From Prunus persica (lineage: Eukaryota > Streptophyta > Magnoliopsida > Rosales > Rosaceae): a stretch of DNA of 64,000 nucleotides. A program made the position numbers and the translations under genes. The stretch spans positions 8,958,688 through 9,022,687 of the forward strand of contig NC_034013.1 of assembly GCF_000346465.2 (NCBI RefSeq), read 5' to 3'. The notes below the pieces were generated by a model. It worked only from the letters and a program-made list of their open reading frames with translations. It had not been told where the DNA came from and did not search any database. Position 1 is the first letter of the stretch; each line of letters starts with the position of its first letter. Positions 11,650 through 23,710 of the stretch are shown piece by piece.

Positions 11650-13492
11650 ATGGGAACTAATATATATATATATATAGTGGTAATATGTGGTTTGACAGGT
11701 CATACCCCGAATCCCACGTCAGAAATGCCCTAGAAAGATCTCATATATTGAATTGAAGTAAGACCTAAGAATCCAAAAGTCAACTTCAGTTGGCAGTTTT
11801 AGATGAGTCTTTGGGTCATTACAAATGGTCTCAGAGCACAACCTAATTTAATGCCTATGCGGGACCAATAGATCATTATTGCAACGAACGACGGCTGTCT
11901 GTGGATGAGGGAAGGGCACACCTTCTATCAAAAAAAAATTTATTTGTAACGGGAATAATACTGTTTTACTATTCTTCATTAATAACACAATGACACGTGG
12001 AAAAATCTTATGTGTTATTGTGTTATTGGCTGGAAATAGCAAAATGTATTATCCCCATTACATAATTGTTGCTCTCCACCTTCAACCGGGTAAAATAACA
12101 GTCATGGACACAAATATATAATTAAAAACGTGATCCTATTTTTCATGTAGTTTAAACCAATAATATCTTGTTGGCAATAGCTAACATTTAGGGTTTACAC
12201 TAGAAGAAATGCAAGCTTTATTAACATTACATTACAACAATTTTTTAGTGAGTAGTCATTATTAATCACAGCATTCACATAATGACATGCATCTTACCAC
12301 GTTGTAACTTGTATTTGTGTATTAGGTTTTTCATGATTTACTTTACAACTCATCTCTCGCGTTACAAAAAGTTTTCCTCTCACCGCGAATGTCAAACGTT
12401 GTTAACCCAAATTAGGGAAAGAGAAGTAAAGTCATTTGGTTTTTTTACCAGTGTCTTTGGTACTCTTTGTATATATATGTGCCTTGGCATATAGGAAAGA
12501 AGCAATATCTTAGTTGGATGAAATAACACCTCATCTTTTGATATGTGTACATAGAGAGGGAGGACAGGCTAGGGTCCAAATGGATCGATAATCAATCCAA
12601 AGCAGTGTCCTTTGTCTGTTTCCGAGTTGAATCAGAGTGCATAGTAGGGGACTGATTGATAAAAGAAGGGCAATTACCCCTGTGCATCCTCTAAGCACCC
12701 CCAGGCCATCCCTTTTGTTTCTTTGCAGGGCATGTCCTTTGTGTGGTTCAAAAAGAACAAGAAATTGCTCATGCCCATGCAACATGGGTCTGGGAGTGCA
12801 TGTGGGGTTAAGTTAGGTTGTGGTGTATCTAAAATTAAAGGCTCCATGATCAGCACTTAGCAGAGCTAAAGGCCTCACCACCGCCCTCCCTTTAAATTCG
12901 TACGTACTTGCTTGCACTGATCAGCAGCACTCACACACAGAGACAGGAGAGAGAGAGAGAGAGAGAGAGAGATTGATTTAGAGGAGGCAAAGCCAAAGCC
13001 AAAATATATCAGACACCAGAGCAACTCTGGATTTCAACTTTATCGATTTTTACCCAACCCCACCGTCCCCCCCCATCCCGAAAGACATAGAGAGAGATTC
13101 AAAGATCCTCATATCCCCACAAACAGCAACAAATAGCTCCTAGCAGGCTTTTTACAGTGATAGCTTTTCCTCATTCGTACATATATATGTATGCAGACAT
13201 GCATGCATGTGTGCATGGAACCATGAATGCATCCAGCTGCTGCCATCATCATCAATGAAAGTTACAACGTGATATGGGTCATGAATGATATACCCAATTG
13301 AATGGAACTAACATGTGTGTGGCCCATTTCCAACGGGATTCAATAATCTAAACCTTTGTTTTTTAGATTTTCGTTTTGGGGAACCTTCTTTAAAAATCAT
13401 CCGAACAAGTAATTATTTTTACAGAAGATCATCCAAGTCAAAATCAATTGAGAATAGATTAAGAGGTCATTCTCCTTTTTCAATGTGGGATA
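11650..13492. other. Intergenic stretch containing a promoter-like and leader-like segment without a gene
   Basis: From about 12870 to 13250 the sequence looks like a plant promoter and 5' leader: CCCTCCCTTTAAATTCG, then a GA run (12947-12972), then pyrimidine- and C-rich sequence. No open frame with a recognisable product follows; instead the TRIM begins at 13493. It may be a non-coding transcript or a gene cut off by insertions. Nothing else is supported. Confidence 0.4.
12947..12972 (+). repeat. (GA)13 microsatellite
   Basis: Direct GA run in the leader-like segment described for 11650-13492. Confidence 0.9.
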
Positions 13493-14175
13493 TGAAGGAA
13501 GTTGAGGTTCCACTTTAAAACCAATTGGTAATAGGGGGAGTAACTCAACTCCTTATAAGCCCTTACTAAGTTTCTCAACTTTCCAATGTGGGATATTTTT
13601 CACCTTCACATTCTCACACACCCCCATTTTACTATATAAACGATTATGCAGAATTTCTATAAAGAACCAGTGTAGAGAAAGAGATAATAGAGAGAGACTG
13701 AGAATGAATATCAAATTGTATTTCACTTAATGAATGTTCAGTACAGTAATTCGTGTTTTATACAATTGGAGATTGCTTTCAGCTTAAGCAATCTTACTTA
13801 ACAGCCTAACTGTGTATTGAGCTAACTAACAATTTCCTAACAACTCACGTGACATACACATGGCTTGCTAACAGTTTGCTAATAGCTCATAGTTCAATCT
13901 GTTTACACTTGGCAGCATCACCACCCTTGATACTCTTACACCCCATACATGTAACGAATTTTCAAGCCTTACACTTTGGCCAACTCATATTGAGTGACGT
14001 GGAGCATGTGTGGTTGTTGGGCTTGCACATGTGGGCAAACTCACTCTGATATCATGAAGGAAGTTGAGGTTTCACCTCAAAACCAATTGACAATAGAGGG
14101 GAGTAGCTCAACTCCTTATAAGCCCTTACTAGATTTCTCAACTTTTCAATGTGGAACATTTTTCACATTCTCACA
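13493..14175 (-). mobile_element. TRIM (terminal-repeat retrotransposon in miniature), complete
   Basis: Two direct repeats, 13493-13618 and 14055-14175, flank an interior of about 436 bp. Read on the minus strand each is TGTGAGAATG...TTCCTTCA, so both begin TG and end CA. On that strand the upstream LTR (14055-14175) is followed at once by TGATATCAGAG (14044-14054), a one-base variant of the initiator-Met tRNA primer site, and the downstream LTR (13493-13618) is preceded by the polypurine run AAAATGGGGGTG (13619-13630). The flanks are GGATA (13488-13492) and TGATA (14176-14180), a 5-bp target duplication with one mismatch. The interior has no gag or pol. The total of 683 bp fits a TRIM, which must borrow proteins from an autonomous element. 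Confidence 0.85.
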
Positions 14176-14269
14176 TGATAGACTCTCAACAATTTTGGCA
14201 TATAATAAAAAGCTCATATTATTTTGATTTGACTATTTTTTCCAAGGATAATCATTGGAAAGAGACCTA

Positions 14270-14274
14270 ATATA
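14270..14274. repeat. Target-site duplication of the copia element, left
   Basis: ATATA, identical to 20555-20559 on the other side of the element. Confidence 0.85.
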
Positions 14275-14457
14275 TGTTGGCGTGAGTCAACGTTCCTATT
14301 AGGAATATAATTTATATTTTATTGTAATTATCTAATTTGAGTAGAATTAGGAGATTTTGTACATATTTCCTATTTGTAACCGCTTTGTATGTAGTATATA
14401 TATTCCTTATTGAGAGAAGAATAAACATATCAGTTTAAACCCTAATTATTTTGAGTA
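14275..14457 (+). repeat. 5' LTR of the copia element
   Basis: 183 bp, starting TGTTGGCGTGAGTCAAC. The terminal CA seen in the 3' LTR and the first T of the primer site appear to have been lost (TTGAGTA runs straight into GGTATCAGAGC). Confidence 0.9.
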
Positions 14458-14471
14458 GGTATCAGAGCGGG
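14458..14471 (+). other. Primer-binding site (initiator Met tRNA)
   Basis: GGTATCAGAGCGGG directly follows the 5' LTR and matches the usual plant copia site complementary to the 3' end of tRNA-iMet, minus the leading T. Confidence 0.85.
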
Positions 14472-15480
14472 TTCCAATCCGTCTCTACAACGTCAAAACC
14501 CTAATCCTAAAAATACCTATTTCCGCTGCACCTAGCCTATACACCTAAGCATGTGCCGTCTTATATCTCTTACTATCGTCGTCGCCATCTAATCTTTTAC
14601 TGCCGCTGCCACCATCTATCACCATGTCAGATGTCACTGAATCTTCTTCTTCTTCTACTCCTATTGTGACGGTTCATACCGAATCGTCCACCAACCTACC
14701 TATGTGATTCAAATTGAATGGATCCAACTATGAGGTATGGGCTTCGATGATCGAACTCCATGCTACTACACAAGGCAAATTGAGTTACCTAACTAGCAAC
14801 ACTGATGCCCCTGATTCCAAAGACCCGAAATTTGGGAAGTGGAAAATTGATGATGCTGTTGTGAAAAGTTGGATGCTGCAAACTATGGAACCCAGTTTGT
14901 TGAATATGTTTCATACTCTACCTACTGCTAAGGAAATTTGGGATGCTGTTAATCAGATGTTTTATAATGGCTCTGACATATCCCAGCTCTATCAACTGCG
15001 GTGCCAGGCTACTCGTCTCAAGCAAGAGGGTCGTCCTGTCTCTATATATTTTGCCGAACTTAAGGCAATCTGGCTTGAATTGGACAATAGACGTCATTTT
15101 CAGATGAAGTGTGCTGATGATATGAAGACTTTTCAGGCTGCTGTATGGCAGATCGTGTGTATGATTTTTTGGCTAGCCTTAACGATATTTATAACACGGC
15201 TCGCAGTGATATTCTACAGAGTGATAAAGTTTCAAGTATCAAAAATGCAGTTTTTATAGTTCTTCAAGAGGATCAATGCCAGATTACTATGCTTGGATCC
15301 GGCAACAGGATTGGGGAACCTGCTGTTGTGTTTGCTTCCAAAAATACTGCTTTGGTTTCTCGGCCTCCAAGATCTGGCTCTTCTGCTGTTCCGCCTCATC
15401 ACCTAACTTCTGCAGAAAAGACAAACTGAAGTGTGATCACTATGGTGAAAAGAGACATACTATCGACACTAACTGGGCAT

Positions 15481-15488
15481 TGCATGAG
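15481..15488. repeat. 8-bp target duplication of the first hAT element
   Basis: TGCATGAG, repeated exactly at 16271-16278. Confidence 0.9.
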
Positions 15489-16270
15489 CAGAAGCGGATC
15501 CAGAAATTTTTCAGGAGAGGGGCAATAATGATTTTGATACTACCCAATAAAAAACATATTATGAAAACCAGACCCTTAGTTAATTTAAAGATTGATTAGC
15601 ACGATAAAATAAATACATAATTAATAATAAAAATATATTATCACAGTGAAAAGATTAGATCAACAAACAAGTAGTATCAATCAAATCCCAATTAAACAAA
15701 AACTCTAATATCAAAGTGTGATTTGAGATTATTGTGCAAGGACTCTTCTTCGTTGTTGTTTTTTATTATTTAATTTTTTTGACAGATGGGCTTCTTCAAA
15801 TTGGGAGCATTGAGGTAAGCTTTTTGGTATTACATTATTATTATTATAATGAAATATTTATTATAATAACCAAGTAATTGAAGCCAAACAATGAATCTTG
15901 AAACGGTTTGCACAAAAAACGAAGAGTTTGAATTTTTTAAAAACACTTCATTTAAACCATTAAACATAAATCAAGGACGATGCCGTTTGTGACAAATAAA
16001 AATAGGGTCGTCTTCTTCATTCGTGAACCAGAGCCTCCATCAGCGACACCTCTGCAACTCCTCCTTTACAACACAGTGTGTGCCTCAATCGTGTAGCTTG
16101 CCATTTGCGATTTCAGGAGGCCTCAGATCGTCGCACTCAACGAGATGCGCCTTGATAACACCTTTTAAAACGCTAGAGAGCAAAGGGGCAAAAATCCAGC
16201 ACATCCATGGCTTTTTCCGGCGAGGGGAGGTGCAACTGCACCTCCTTGCGCCTCTGTAGGTCCGCCATTG
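15489..16270. mobile_element. Non-autonomous hAT element inserted in copia gag
   Basis: 782 bp between perfect 8-bp duplications. The ends are imperfect inverted repeats: CAGAAGCGGATCCAG at the left; the right end reads CAATGGCGGACCTACAG in reverse complement. CA-G-GCGGA-CC ends with an 8-bp duplication are characteristic of plant hAT elements. No transposase domain is visible. The gag frame reads on from one side to the other if the element and one duplication are left out. Confidence 0.85.
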
Positions 16271-16587
16271 TGCATGAGGTACCAGATTGGGAGAAAGAGT
16301 GGAGGCATTTAAAAAGGGAACAACTGGACAGCAAAGCTCATGTGGCTGTTGCCCCCACTTTTGTGGCTGACATCACCACTGGGCATGGCCACCTTACTGC
16401 TACTTCTCCTCCGACTTTGACTGCGGTCTCAAGCACTCCAACACCTCCGCCTCCAGGTAACTTTGGCAAGGCTTTCCATGCCCATGATACCTGTGATATA
16501 GGTTGGATTATTGATTCATGAGCTACTGACCATATGACGTATAATTTTGCTTTATTCTCTACTACTCTTCCGCATCATCGTGATTAT

Positions 16588-16595
16588 GTTCTGAC
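16588..16595. repeat. 8-bp target duplication of the second hAT element
   Basis: GTTCTGAC, repeated exactly at 17172-17179. Confidence 0.9.
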
Positions 16596-17171
16596 TAGGG
16601 GTGGGCACGGTTCGGTTTGGACCGATTTTTGCCTCAAATTAGAACCGATCCGATACTATTCATTCGATTTGATTTGGTTCGATTTTAATTAAAAAAATTT
16701 CAAAAACTGTCCGGTTCGGTTTAAACCGGTTTCGGTCCGGTTTGGTTTTGAACCGGATTATAAAAATTATTTTTTAAAATTATTTTTTTAATACAATTCT
16801 CAACTGAAATATTATTTTTTTATTTAAAAATTAACAAATTATTCAATTCATATAAAAAATAAATATTAAAATGAGAAAAGAGAGATATTTTGACATTGAA
16901 CTTGGATAAATATTAGGTTTTTTTTAGTGAAATTAAAAATATAGCATTAAATATAAATATATATTGAAATTATATATTCTTTTAGTTTCACCGGTTCGGT
17001 TCGGCCCGATTCGGTTTTTGAAGACATGGAACCGGATCTGGAATCGGTCCAAACCGGTCCGGTTCGGTTTTTGATCGATTTTTAACTTTTTGGTCAACTC
17101 GATTTTTTTTCGGTTTGGTTCGGTGTGGTTCGGCTTGGATTTTTGGTTCGCGGTTTGAGTGCCCACCCCTA
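16596..17171. mobile_element. hAT MITE inserted in the copia protease region
   Basis: 576 bp with perfect 13-bp terminal inverted repeats TAGGGGTGGGCAC and an exact 8-bp target duplication, the signature of a hAT MITE. Both subterminal regions carry many copies of CGGTTCGG/ACCGG motifs (for example TTCGGTTTGGACCG), as expected for transposase binding arrays. No coding domain is present. Confidence 0.92.
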
Positions 17172-18924
17172 GTTCTGACTACTAATAATGCTGTTGCTCC
17201 TATCACGAGGGCTGGTTCTATACTCTTAACACATGCTTTACCATTGGACAAAGTGTTACTGGTTCCATCTTTGTCTAGTAATTTATTATCAGTACCGTAA
17301 TTTACTGAGCAGTTAAATTGCGTTGTACTGATGTATCCGTCTTTTGTCTTACTGCATGATATCCAGACTCGGGAGATCTTTGGTCATGGTACTAAAAAGG
17401 GGGGGTTTTATTATGTGGATGATGTGACAACTAGTCAGGTTCTTCTTGCTGGTATCGTCGAAACTTCTCAGCATCACCGGATTTAGTTGCTACAGTGCCG
17501 ATTGGTCATGCCTCCTTTGGATATTTACGGCATTTGTTTCTTGCATTATTTAGTGGTGTCAACGAGTCTGCTTTCCAATGTCAGACTTGTATTTTAGCTA
17601 AGAGTCATCGGGTATCCACCCTCCAAGTTGTAATAAACGGCTTATGCCATTTGATTTAGTTTATTCTGATGTTTGGGGACCTTTCCTTGTTTCTACAGCC
17701 TTGGGAGTTCGTTGGTTTGTGTTATTTATGGATGATTGCACTTGTATGATGTGGTTATATAGGATGAAAAATAAAAGTGATATGGTCGAAATTTGTCAGC
17801 GTTTCTGTCAGATGATTCAAACTCAATTTATGCTCCCTATTAAGGCTTTTCGATATGATAATGGTGGAGAATTTGTTAATTCGGCGTTATCCCATTTTTT
17901 TCACACTAAGAGTATACTCCATGAGATTACTTGCCCTCAAACATCACAACAGAATGGGGTTACTGAACATCAAAATAGGCAGATCCTTAGTACTGCTCGT
18001 GCTCTGCTGCTTGATGTGTCAGTTCCAAAGTGGTTCTGGATAGATGTTGTTACCTATGCAGTCTATCTCTTGAATCGTCTACCTTCACGAGTTTTGGATT
18101 TCCAAATTCCCATGCAGGTACTGACCCATCATATCTCTGCCTCTTTTATGTTGACTCTGTCTCCAAAGATGTTTGGTTGTATCATCTATGTTCACCTCCA
18201 TCAGCATGTGCTCTATGCTGTGTCTTTCTGGGTTTTTCTCCTCATCAGAAATGCTACTGATGTTATCATCTTGCAACCCGACGTCTATATGTCTCTATGG
18301 ATGTTACATTTATTGAGGATGAAATGTTTTTCTCTGATACACCCTAGCATGTCCTTCAAGGGGAGACTAGTAGTGAAGGACGTAACTAGCTAGATTTATA
18401 AGGGGGAGTAGTATTGGATAGTTTGGTACAAAGGGCAGAACCGACCGAACCTGCTACACCAGCCGAACTTGCTACATTAGCTGAACCTGCTATTTTAACT
18501 AATGTCATTGAACCGATTGCCCCCCCGTGAAACTTCTCTAATAGTACCCAATCAAGCTCCCCTAGATAGTCTTGAGGTAAGTTCTTCTATTCATACTTCC
18601 GATAATTCTTATGTTTTATCGCCTAGACGAAATCGTGGGGTTCTATCTGATCGTTACTCACCAAAAGGCAAAGCGAGATATGCTATTGCTCATTATGTGT
18701 CTGATCACAGGTTATCTCCTGAGTGCAAAGCGTTTGTGACTAGAATGGATAGTATTAAAATTTCAACCCTTGTTGAGGAGGCATTTAATGATCCAAAGTG
18801 GGCTGAAGCCATGAATATTGAAATGGAGGCGTTGCGGAAAAATAATACATGGGACATTGTTGATCTACCAAAGGGAACAAAGCTTGTAGGATGCAGATGG
18901 GTGTTTACAATTAAATATAATGCA

Positions 18925-18996
18925 GATGGTACTGTGGAGAGGTTCAAGGCAAGATTAGTAGATGGTACTGTGGAGAGGTTCAAGGCAAGATTAGTA
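18925..18996 (+). repeat. In-frame 36-bp tandem duplication within reverse transcriptase
   Basis: The 36-base unit at 18925-18960 is repeated exactly at 18961-18996, adding a second copy of [12 protein letters not shown] to the copia polyprotein. The identity of the two copies suggests a young slippage or duplication event. Confidence 0.95.
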
Positions 18997-20339
18997 GCTA
19001 AAGGGTTCACTCATACATATGGAGTTGATTATCATGATACTTTTGCACCTGTGGATAAGATGAATATTGTCAGAGTTTTGTTGTTCTTAGCAGTAAACTT
19101 GGATTGGACCCTGAGGCAATTTGATGTAAAAAATGCATTCTTACATGGTGAACTAAAAGAAGAAGTGTACATTAGTCTTCCACCAGGGTATAGGGTTACC
19201 GGTGAAACTGGAACGTGTGCAAATTAAAAAAGGAGATGTACGGGTTAAAGCAGTCTTATCGGGCATGGTTTGGCAGATTTACTACAGCTATGAAGAAGTT
19301 TGGTTACTAACAAGCCAATACTGATCATACTCTATTTATTAAACATAGGGTCGGTAAGGTGACTTTGTTGATTATTTATGTTGATGATATGATTGTGACT
19401 GGTGATGATACTATAGAAATCGAGGAACTACAGAAGCGTTTAGCATCTGAATTTGAGATGAAAGATTTGGGCAGTCTGAAATATTTTCTCGGAGTGGAAG
19501 TCACTCGATCTAAACATGGCTTATTTCTTTCACAAAGGAAGTATGTCATGGACTTGCTAGCAGATACCGGAATGTTTGATTGTAAACCAGCTGATACACA
19601 TATTGTTGAGAATCATAAACTTGGTGTTTATGTGGATCAGGTCCCAACTAACAAAGAAAGATACTAAAGGTTAGTTGGGAGATTGATTTATTTATCATTG
19701 ACACACCCTGATATTGCCTATGTTGTAAGAGTTGCTAGCCAATTTATGCATTCACAAGTGAGGATCATATGGCTGCTGTAATGCATATTCTGAGTTACTT
19801 AAAGTCTGCTCATGTGAGAGGTTTATTATTTAAGAAAAATGGTCACTTGGATCTAGAAGGTTACACTGACACAGATTATGCAGGGAATATTACAGATATA
19901 CGTTCTACATCAGGTTACTTCACCTTTGTTGGTGGTAACCTAGTTACGTGGCATAGCAAGAAGCAAAATGTTATGGCTCGGTCCTCTGCAGAGTTTGAGT
20001 ATAGAGGGATTGCCCAAGGGGTTTGTGAAATATTGTGGTTGAGGTGGTTACTTGCTGAAATTGGGTTTAGACCGAATGCTGCTACAAAGCTCCACTGTGA
20101 TAATCAGTCTGCATTTGAAATTGCTAACAATCCGGTGCAACATGATCGAACTAAGCATGTAGAAGTTGATCGACATTTCATTAAGGAGAAGATGAAGCAT
20201 AAGTTAATTTCTATACCTTTTATGCCTTCTTCAGAGTAGCTTGCAGATATATTGACCCATGCCGTGTCAAAGTGCTGATTTGAAGACTCACTTGACAAGT
20301 TGGGCATTACCGATATCTATGCACCAACTTGAGGGGGAG

Positions 20340-20554
20340 TGTTGACGTGAGTCAACATTCCTATTAGGAATAGAATTTATGTTTTATTGTAATTATCTAA
20401 TTTGAGTAGAATTTATGTTTTATTGTAATTATCTAAACCCTATATCTAATTTTGTACATATTTCCTATTTGTAATCACTCTATATGTAGTATATACATTC
20501 CTCCTTAAGAGAAGAATAAACATATTAGTTTAAACCCTTATTATTTTGAGTACA
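20340..20554 (+). repeat. 3' LTR of the copia element
   Basis: 215 bp, starting TGTTGACGTGAGTCAAC and ending TTGAGTACA. It is 32 bp longer than the 5' LTR, largely because a segment (GAATTTATGTTTTATTGTAA and following bases) is tandemly repeated. Confidence 0.93.
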
Positions 20555-20559
20555 ATATA
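20555..20559. repeat. Target-site duplication of the copia element, right
   Basis: ATATA, identical to 14270-14274. Confidence 0.85.
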
Positions 20560-23500
20560 GTTGATTTGGGTCATTAAGTTATATATTATGAACAGCCCCA
20601 ACTAATGTGATCCAATTCTTAAAAGGAACGTGTTAGAAGGATGTGGAGAGCGAAGAATTTCACAAGATATGTTTAGATGTTGTTATATTTAAATTTTCAG
20701 TAACATGTCATTAGTAAACCTTGAATCGTTAATTTTTCGTTTTATAATTAAAACACTGAAAAATACAAATGTGATTTAATCGTGTTGTAATAAACACAGT
20801 TTAAAGTGTTTCATTAGACTTAAATCAATTAAACATTATCACGTCATTGTTGGAGTTTAGCTCACCTTTGGATGCAAAGGAAGAAGAACCAAGTGTACGT
20901 AACAAGAAGAGGTTGCAGCAAAGGAAGAAGGAAGAAGAAAGAGAAGTCTCGGCTGGAAACCGATCGATCGCTTTTGCACAGCAAGCTCTAGCATGTGATG
21001 AAGCAATCACTTTTGCACAACAATTCTTAAAAAATATCATATTTGCTTTTCTTATCCACATGGCAGTCTCTTAACATAAATATTAGCAAAAAAATGAATT
21101 CCATATATAACACGTCAACAAAATTAACAATTTTATCGATGAATTTAACGTGATAAAGAGTAATGAAGTAACATGTATCATTGTGTTGTGAGTACCCATT
21201 ATCCCTGAATGCACTCCCACTTCTAAATCCGCTTGCTAGCTGATGCATATGGTCCAATTGAGTCCTTGTGTACATATCTAACATGTCTATAGGACATGTT
21301 CTATAGTACTTATTTCCAGATGTGTTTGTCACATGGGAAAAGTATTTTTAAACTTGTACTTACTTCTTGAGAAATAAAAGTATCACTTACAGTAACACAA
21401 ATGTAATATTGGAAGTGGTTTAAACTTGTCAAACTATATATTGCACGAGTTTGGGGTGATTTGAGGTCCGAATCGAACTATATATTTACACAGTGATTTT
21501 GTTTATAATAAGAAAATTAAAACTTCCCTCAATCCTATCCATCCACATACAACACAGTTTGTACGTTCACTTTATGCTATCTGCCCAATACTAGATGTCA
21601 AGGGTGAAGAGAGTCTATGGCTGAGCTGAAGCCACATGCAACCCAAACTGATGATCTTGCAGAAGGAAAAAGAAAAGGCCAAAATCATTTTTTTTTCTTC
21701 TTGTCATTGTGATTTGACATTTTTTTTTTTAAATTTTTACTTTTACATTTTGGATTAATTGTAAATGTTTTGAAGCGATAAAATTTCCATCATATGGTGT
21801 GATTGCATATTGTCACGTCAAATTTTATCTATAAACAAATTCATAATTTGAACTCGATTGCAAACCAACAGAACAGAATTTGTCCATAGTGAAAAATGAG
21901 TCGAACTACTACAGAAACTAAAAATGTAAGCTAGCAATAAAAAAAACAAATTTGTAAAACATTTATTTTGGGTACATATAGCCCTGCTCAGTCTCGTCCC
22001 TTTCCTGCAAAACTAACCACCCACCTTTTATGTCATTAAAAAGGCATATATAAAATTTAAATTGATGTTCATCTCCCCCAAAAAAAAGATAAAGAATGAG
22101 ACCTTCAAAGTAAATAACTGTGGACTCGAAATGACTTGTATCATGCCACACATGAGTCATGACTTTAGTTGATTGGACAGTGATTATTAAAAGAAGACAT
22201 GTTCTAGAAAATATGGGCAGATGTTTTCAAAATCAAATCCGCCATTTCTCGTACTGTACAAACACCTATCATCACCATATGGAGGGGCTTTAAATTTGTT
22301 AATGTTAAATTTGTTAGCTAGCCAAGTACCTGTCTGTCAATGACTCAATGCTATAGGATTTACTTTTTATTTTTTGTATTAAATTTTTCCTTTTTGGTTA
22401 GCTTTATTTTGGCCGTCAAATAAATGGGTCATCAAGTTTGTGTCTCAGATTCTCAGACTCACTTCCCTTTCAACTTGTTTTGTTAATGTGGGTAGGATTT
22501 GAAACTTTGAATAGGCCAGGCTTGTGATGGGTCTGTAAAAGGCCAAGGACCTTTACAACTTTTCCCTCCCATTACCACTCATTTATTGTTTTGCATACGA
22601 GTTACACAGAACCCATATTTCTCATTTGTGAGTGAGTGAATGAACGAACAATAAAACTGATCATCTCACTTTCTGGGGAAGAGGAAATCCAAAGGGTCTT
22701 TAATGAGTAGGATGGTGATGGTTCTTAAGATATGCATCATAAGGGTCTTCTCTTGACATACTGTGATGTGCGGTTTAGATTCACAGTCTTGTAATTTAAG
22801 ATTGTGATTCACGGTCTAGATTCAAAGTCTCGCAATTTAAAATTCTGGGAAAAAGAGACTATCATCCTATATATAGTATATATAAAAGAAGGAAGGGGAA
22901 AATATGTTTTTGAACTAAACTAGGGTAGGCTGGGGTAGCTTTGCAAAATTTGTAACAAAAACCCTAGAGATTGTGTGGATATGTAGAGGAAGCGTGGGAA
23001 AAGATTCTAACCAAATTAGCTGAAACAATCCTAAAAACGAGAAATGAAATATTAGGAAAGGACAAAGGTGGTAAGGAAAGAATCGAGAGCTAGCTAGGCT
23101 AGCTGAGCTGAGGCTGAGGGTGGCCAATGTTTCTGACTTAAATACGTATCTGTGTTTCTTCTGTATGCGTAAGACGAGGGAGAGATTGAGTGGTCAAATC
23201 ACTGAAAAAATATATATACATAGAATTCCATTAAATTGTGCAATATCTCTATATTTTTTGGATTTACACAAAATTGGCATTATTATGTAGGCATGATTGT
23301 GTTATGATGGTGTTGGGTTTGGGGCATCCCATTCACGGGTCACTGAAGATGGAATTCAAGAGAGAGAGAGAGAGAGAGAGAGCCCTATGGAGGCGCAGAG
23401 GGAGGCGGAGGGTGAAATAAATACGAAGTGAAGAAATGGCAATAGGGGATAATTGTATTGTCCAGGAGGTAGAAGAGAGGGCCATGGTTTAATGGGTTCG

Positions 23501-23674
23501 GAAATTGAGGCAAATTAAATTAAATTACTTACTTACTTAATTAATTAATTATTTATTTAGCAACAACACACAAAGACACGAGGCTCTTTAAGTTGTGAAA
23601 ACAACAGGTGAGTGTGTGAAAGCTATATCACCCCATGCACACGTCCCTTTCTTGCTCCTCTCCCCCACATCTGC

Positions 23675-23710
<36 letters not shown>

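Larger units (their letters stand above)
14624..20239 (+). pseudogene. Copia gag-pol polyprotein, interrupted and frameshifted
   Basis: The first ATG is at 14624. The reading is broken by a stop at 14705-14707, a frameshift near 15140, another before the zinc knuckle (about 15432-15478, with two of the CCHC ligands replaced by Tyr and Trp), two transposon insertions, and a stop codon directly after the protease aspartate-serine (WIIDS, about 16519). Integrase is still open at 17644-18393 with SDVWGP and YDNGGEF. Reverse transcriptase runs from about 18770 with [11 protein letters not shown], is shifted near 19210, meets a stop near 19310, and resumes with YVDDM (from 19378). RNase H is at 19769-20239 with the YTDTDYAG block. 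It cannot make a functional polyprotein. Confidence 0.93.
14275..20554 (+). mobile_element. Ty1/copia LTR retrotransposon, decayed, with two nested hAT elements
   Basis: Bounded by LTRs (14275-14457 and 20340-20554) and a perfect ATATA target duplication. A primer site, GGTATCAGAGCGGG, lies at 14458-14471 and a polypurine tract, GAGGGGGAG, just before the 3' LTR. Domain order is gag, protease, integrase, reverse transcriptase, RNase H, which is the copia order. Two DNA transposons are inserted (15489-16270, 16596-17171). The LTRs differ at many positions and by a tandem duplication in the 3' copy, so the insertion is not recent. Confidence 0.95.

Noticed and set aside
4606..14471. Possible Cassandra-type TRIM with 5S rRNA promoter
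   Set aside because: No 5S rRNA-like segment was found in either LTR candidate.
16933..17251. Basic frame on the minus strand with repeated NRTGP-like residues
   Set aside because: It is produced by the subterminal CGGTTCGG repeats of the hAT MITE.
20825..21074. Opposed frames of 75-78 residues, one Lys/Glu/Arg-rich
   Set aside because: Low-complexity composition, no family likeness and no splice context.
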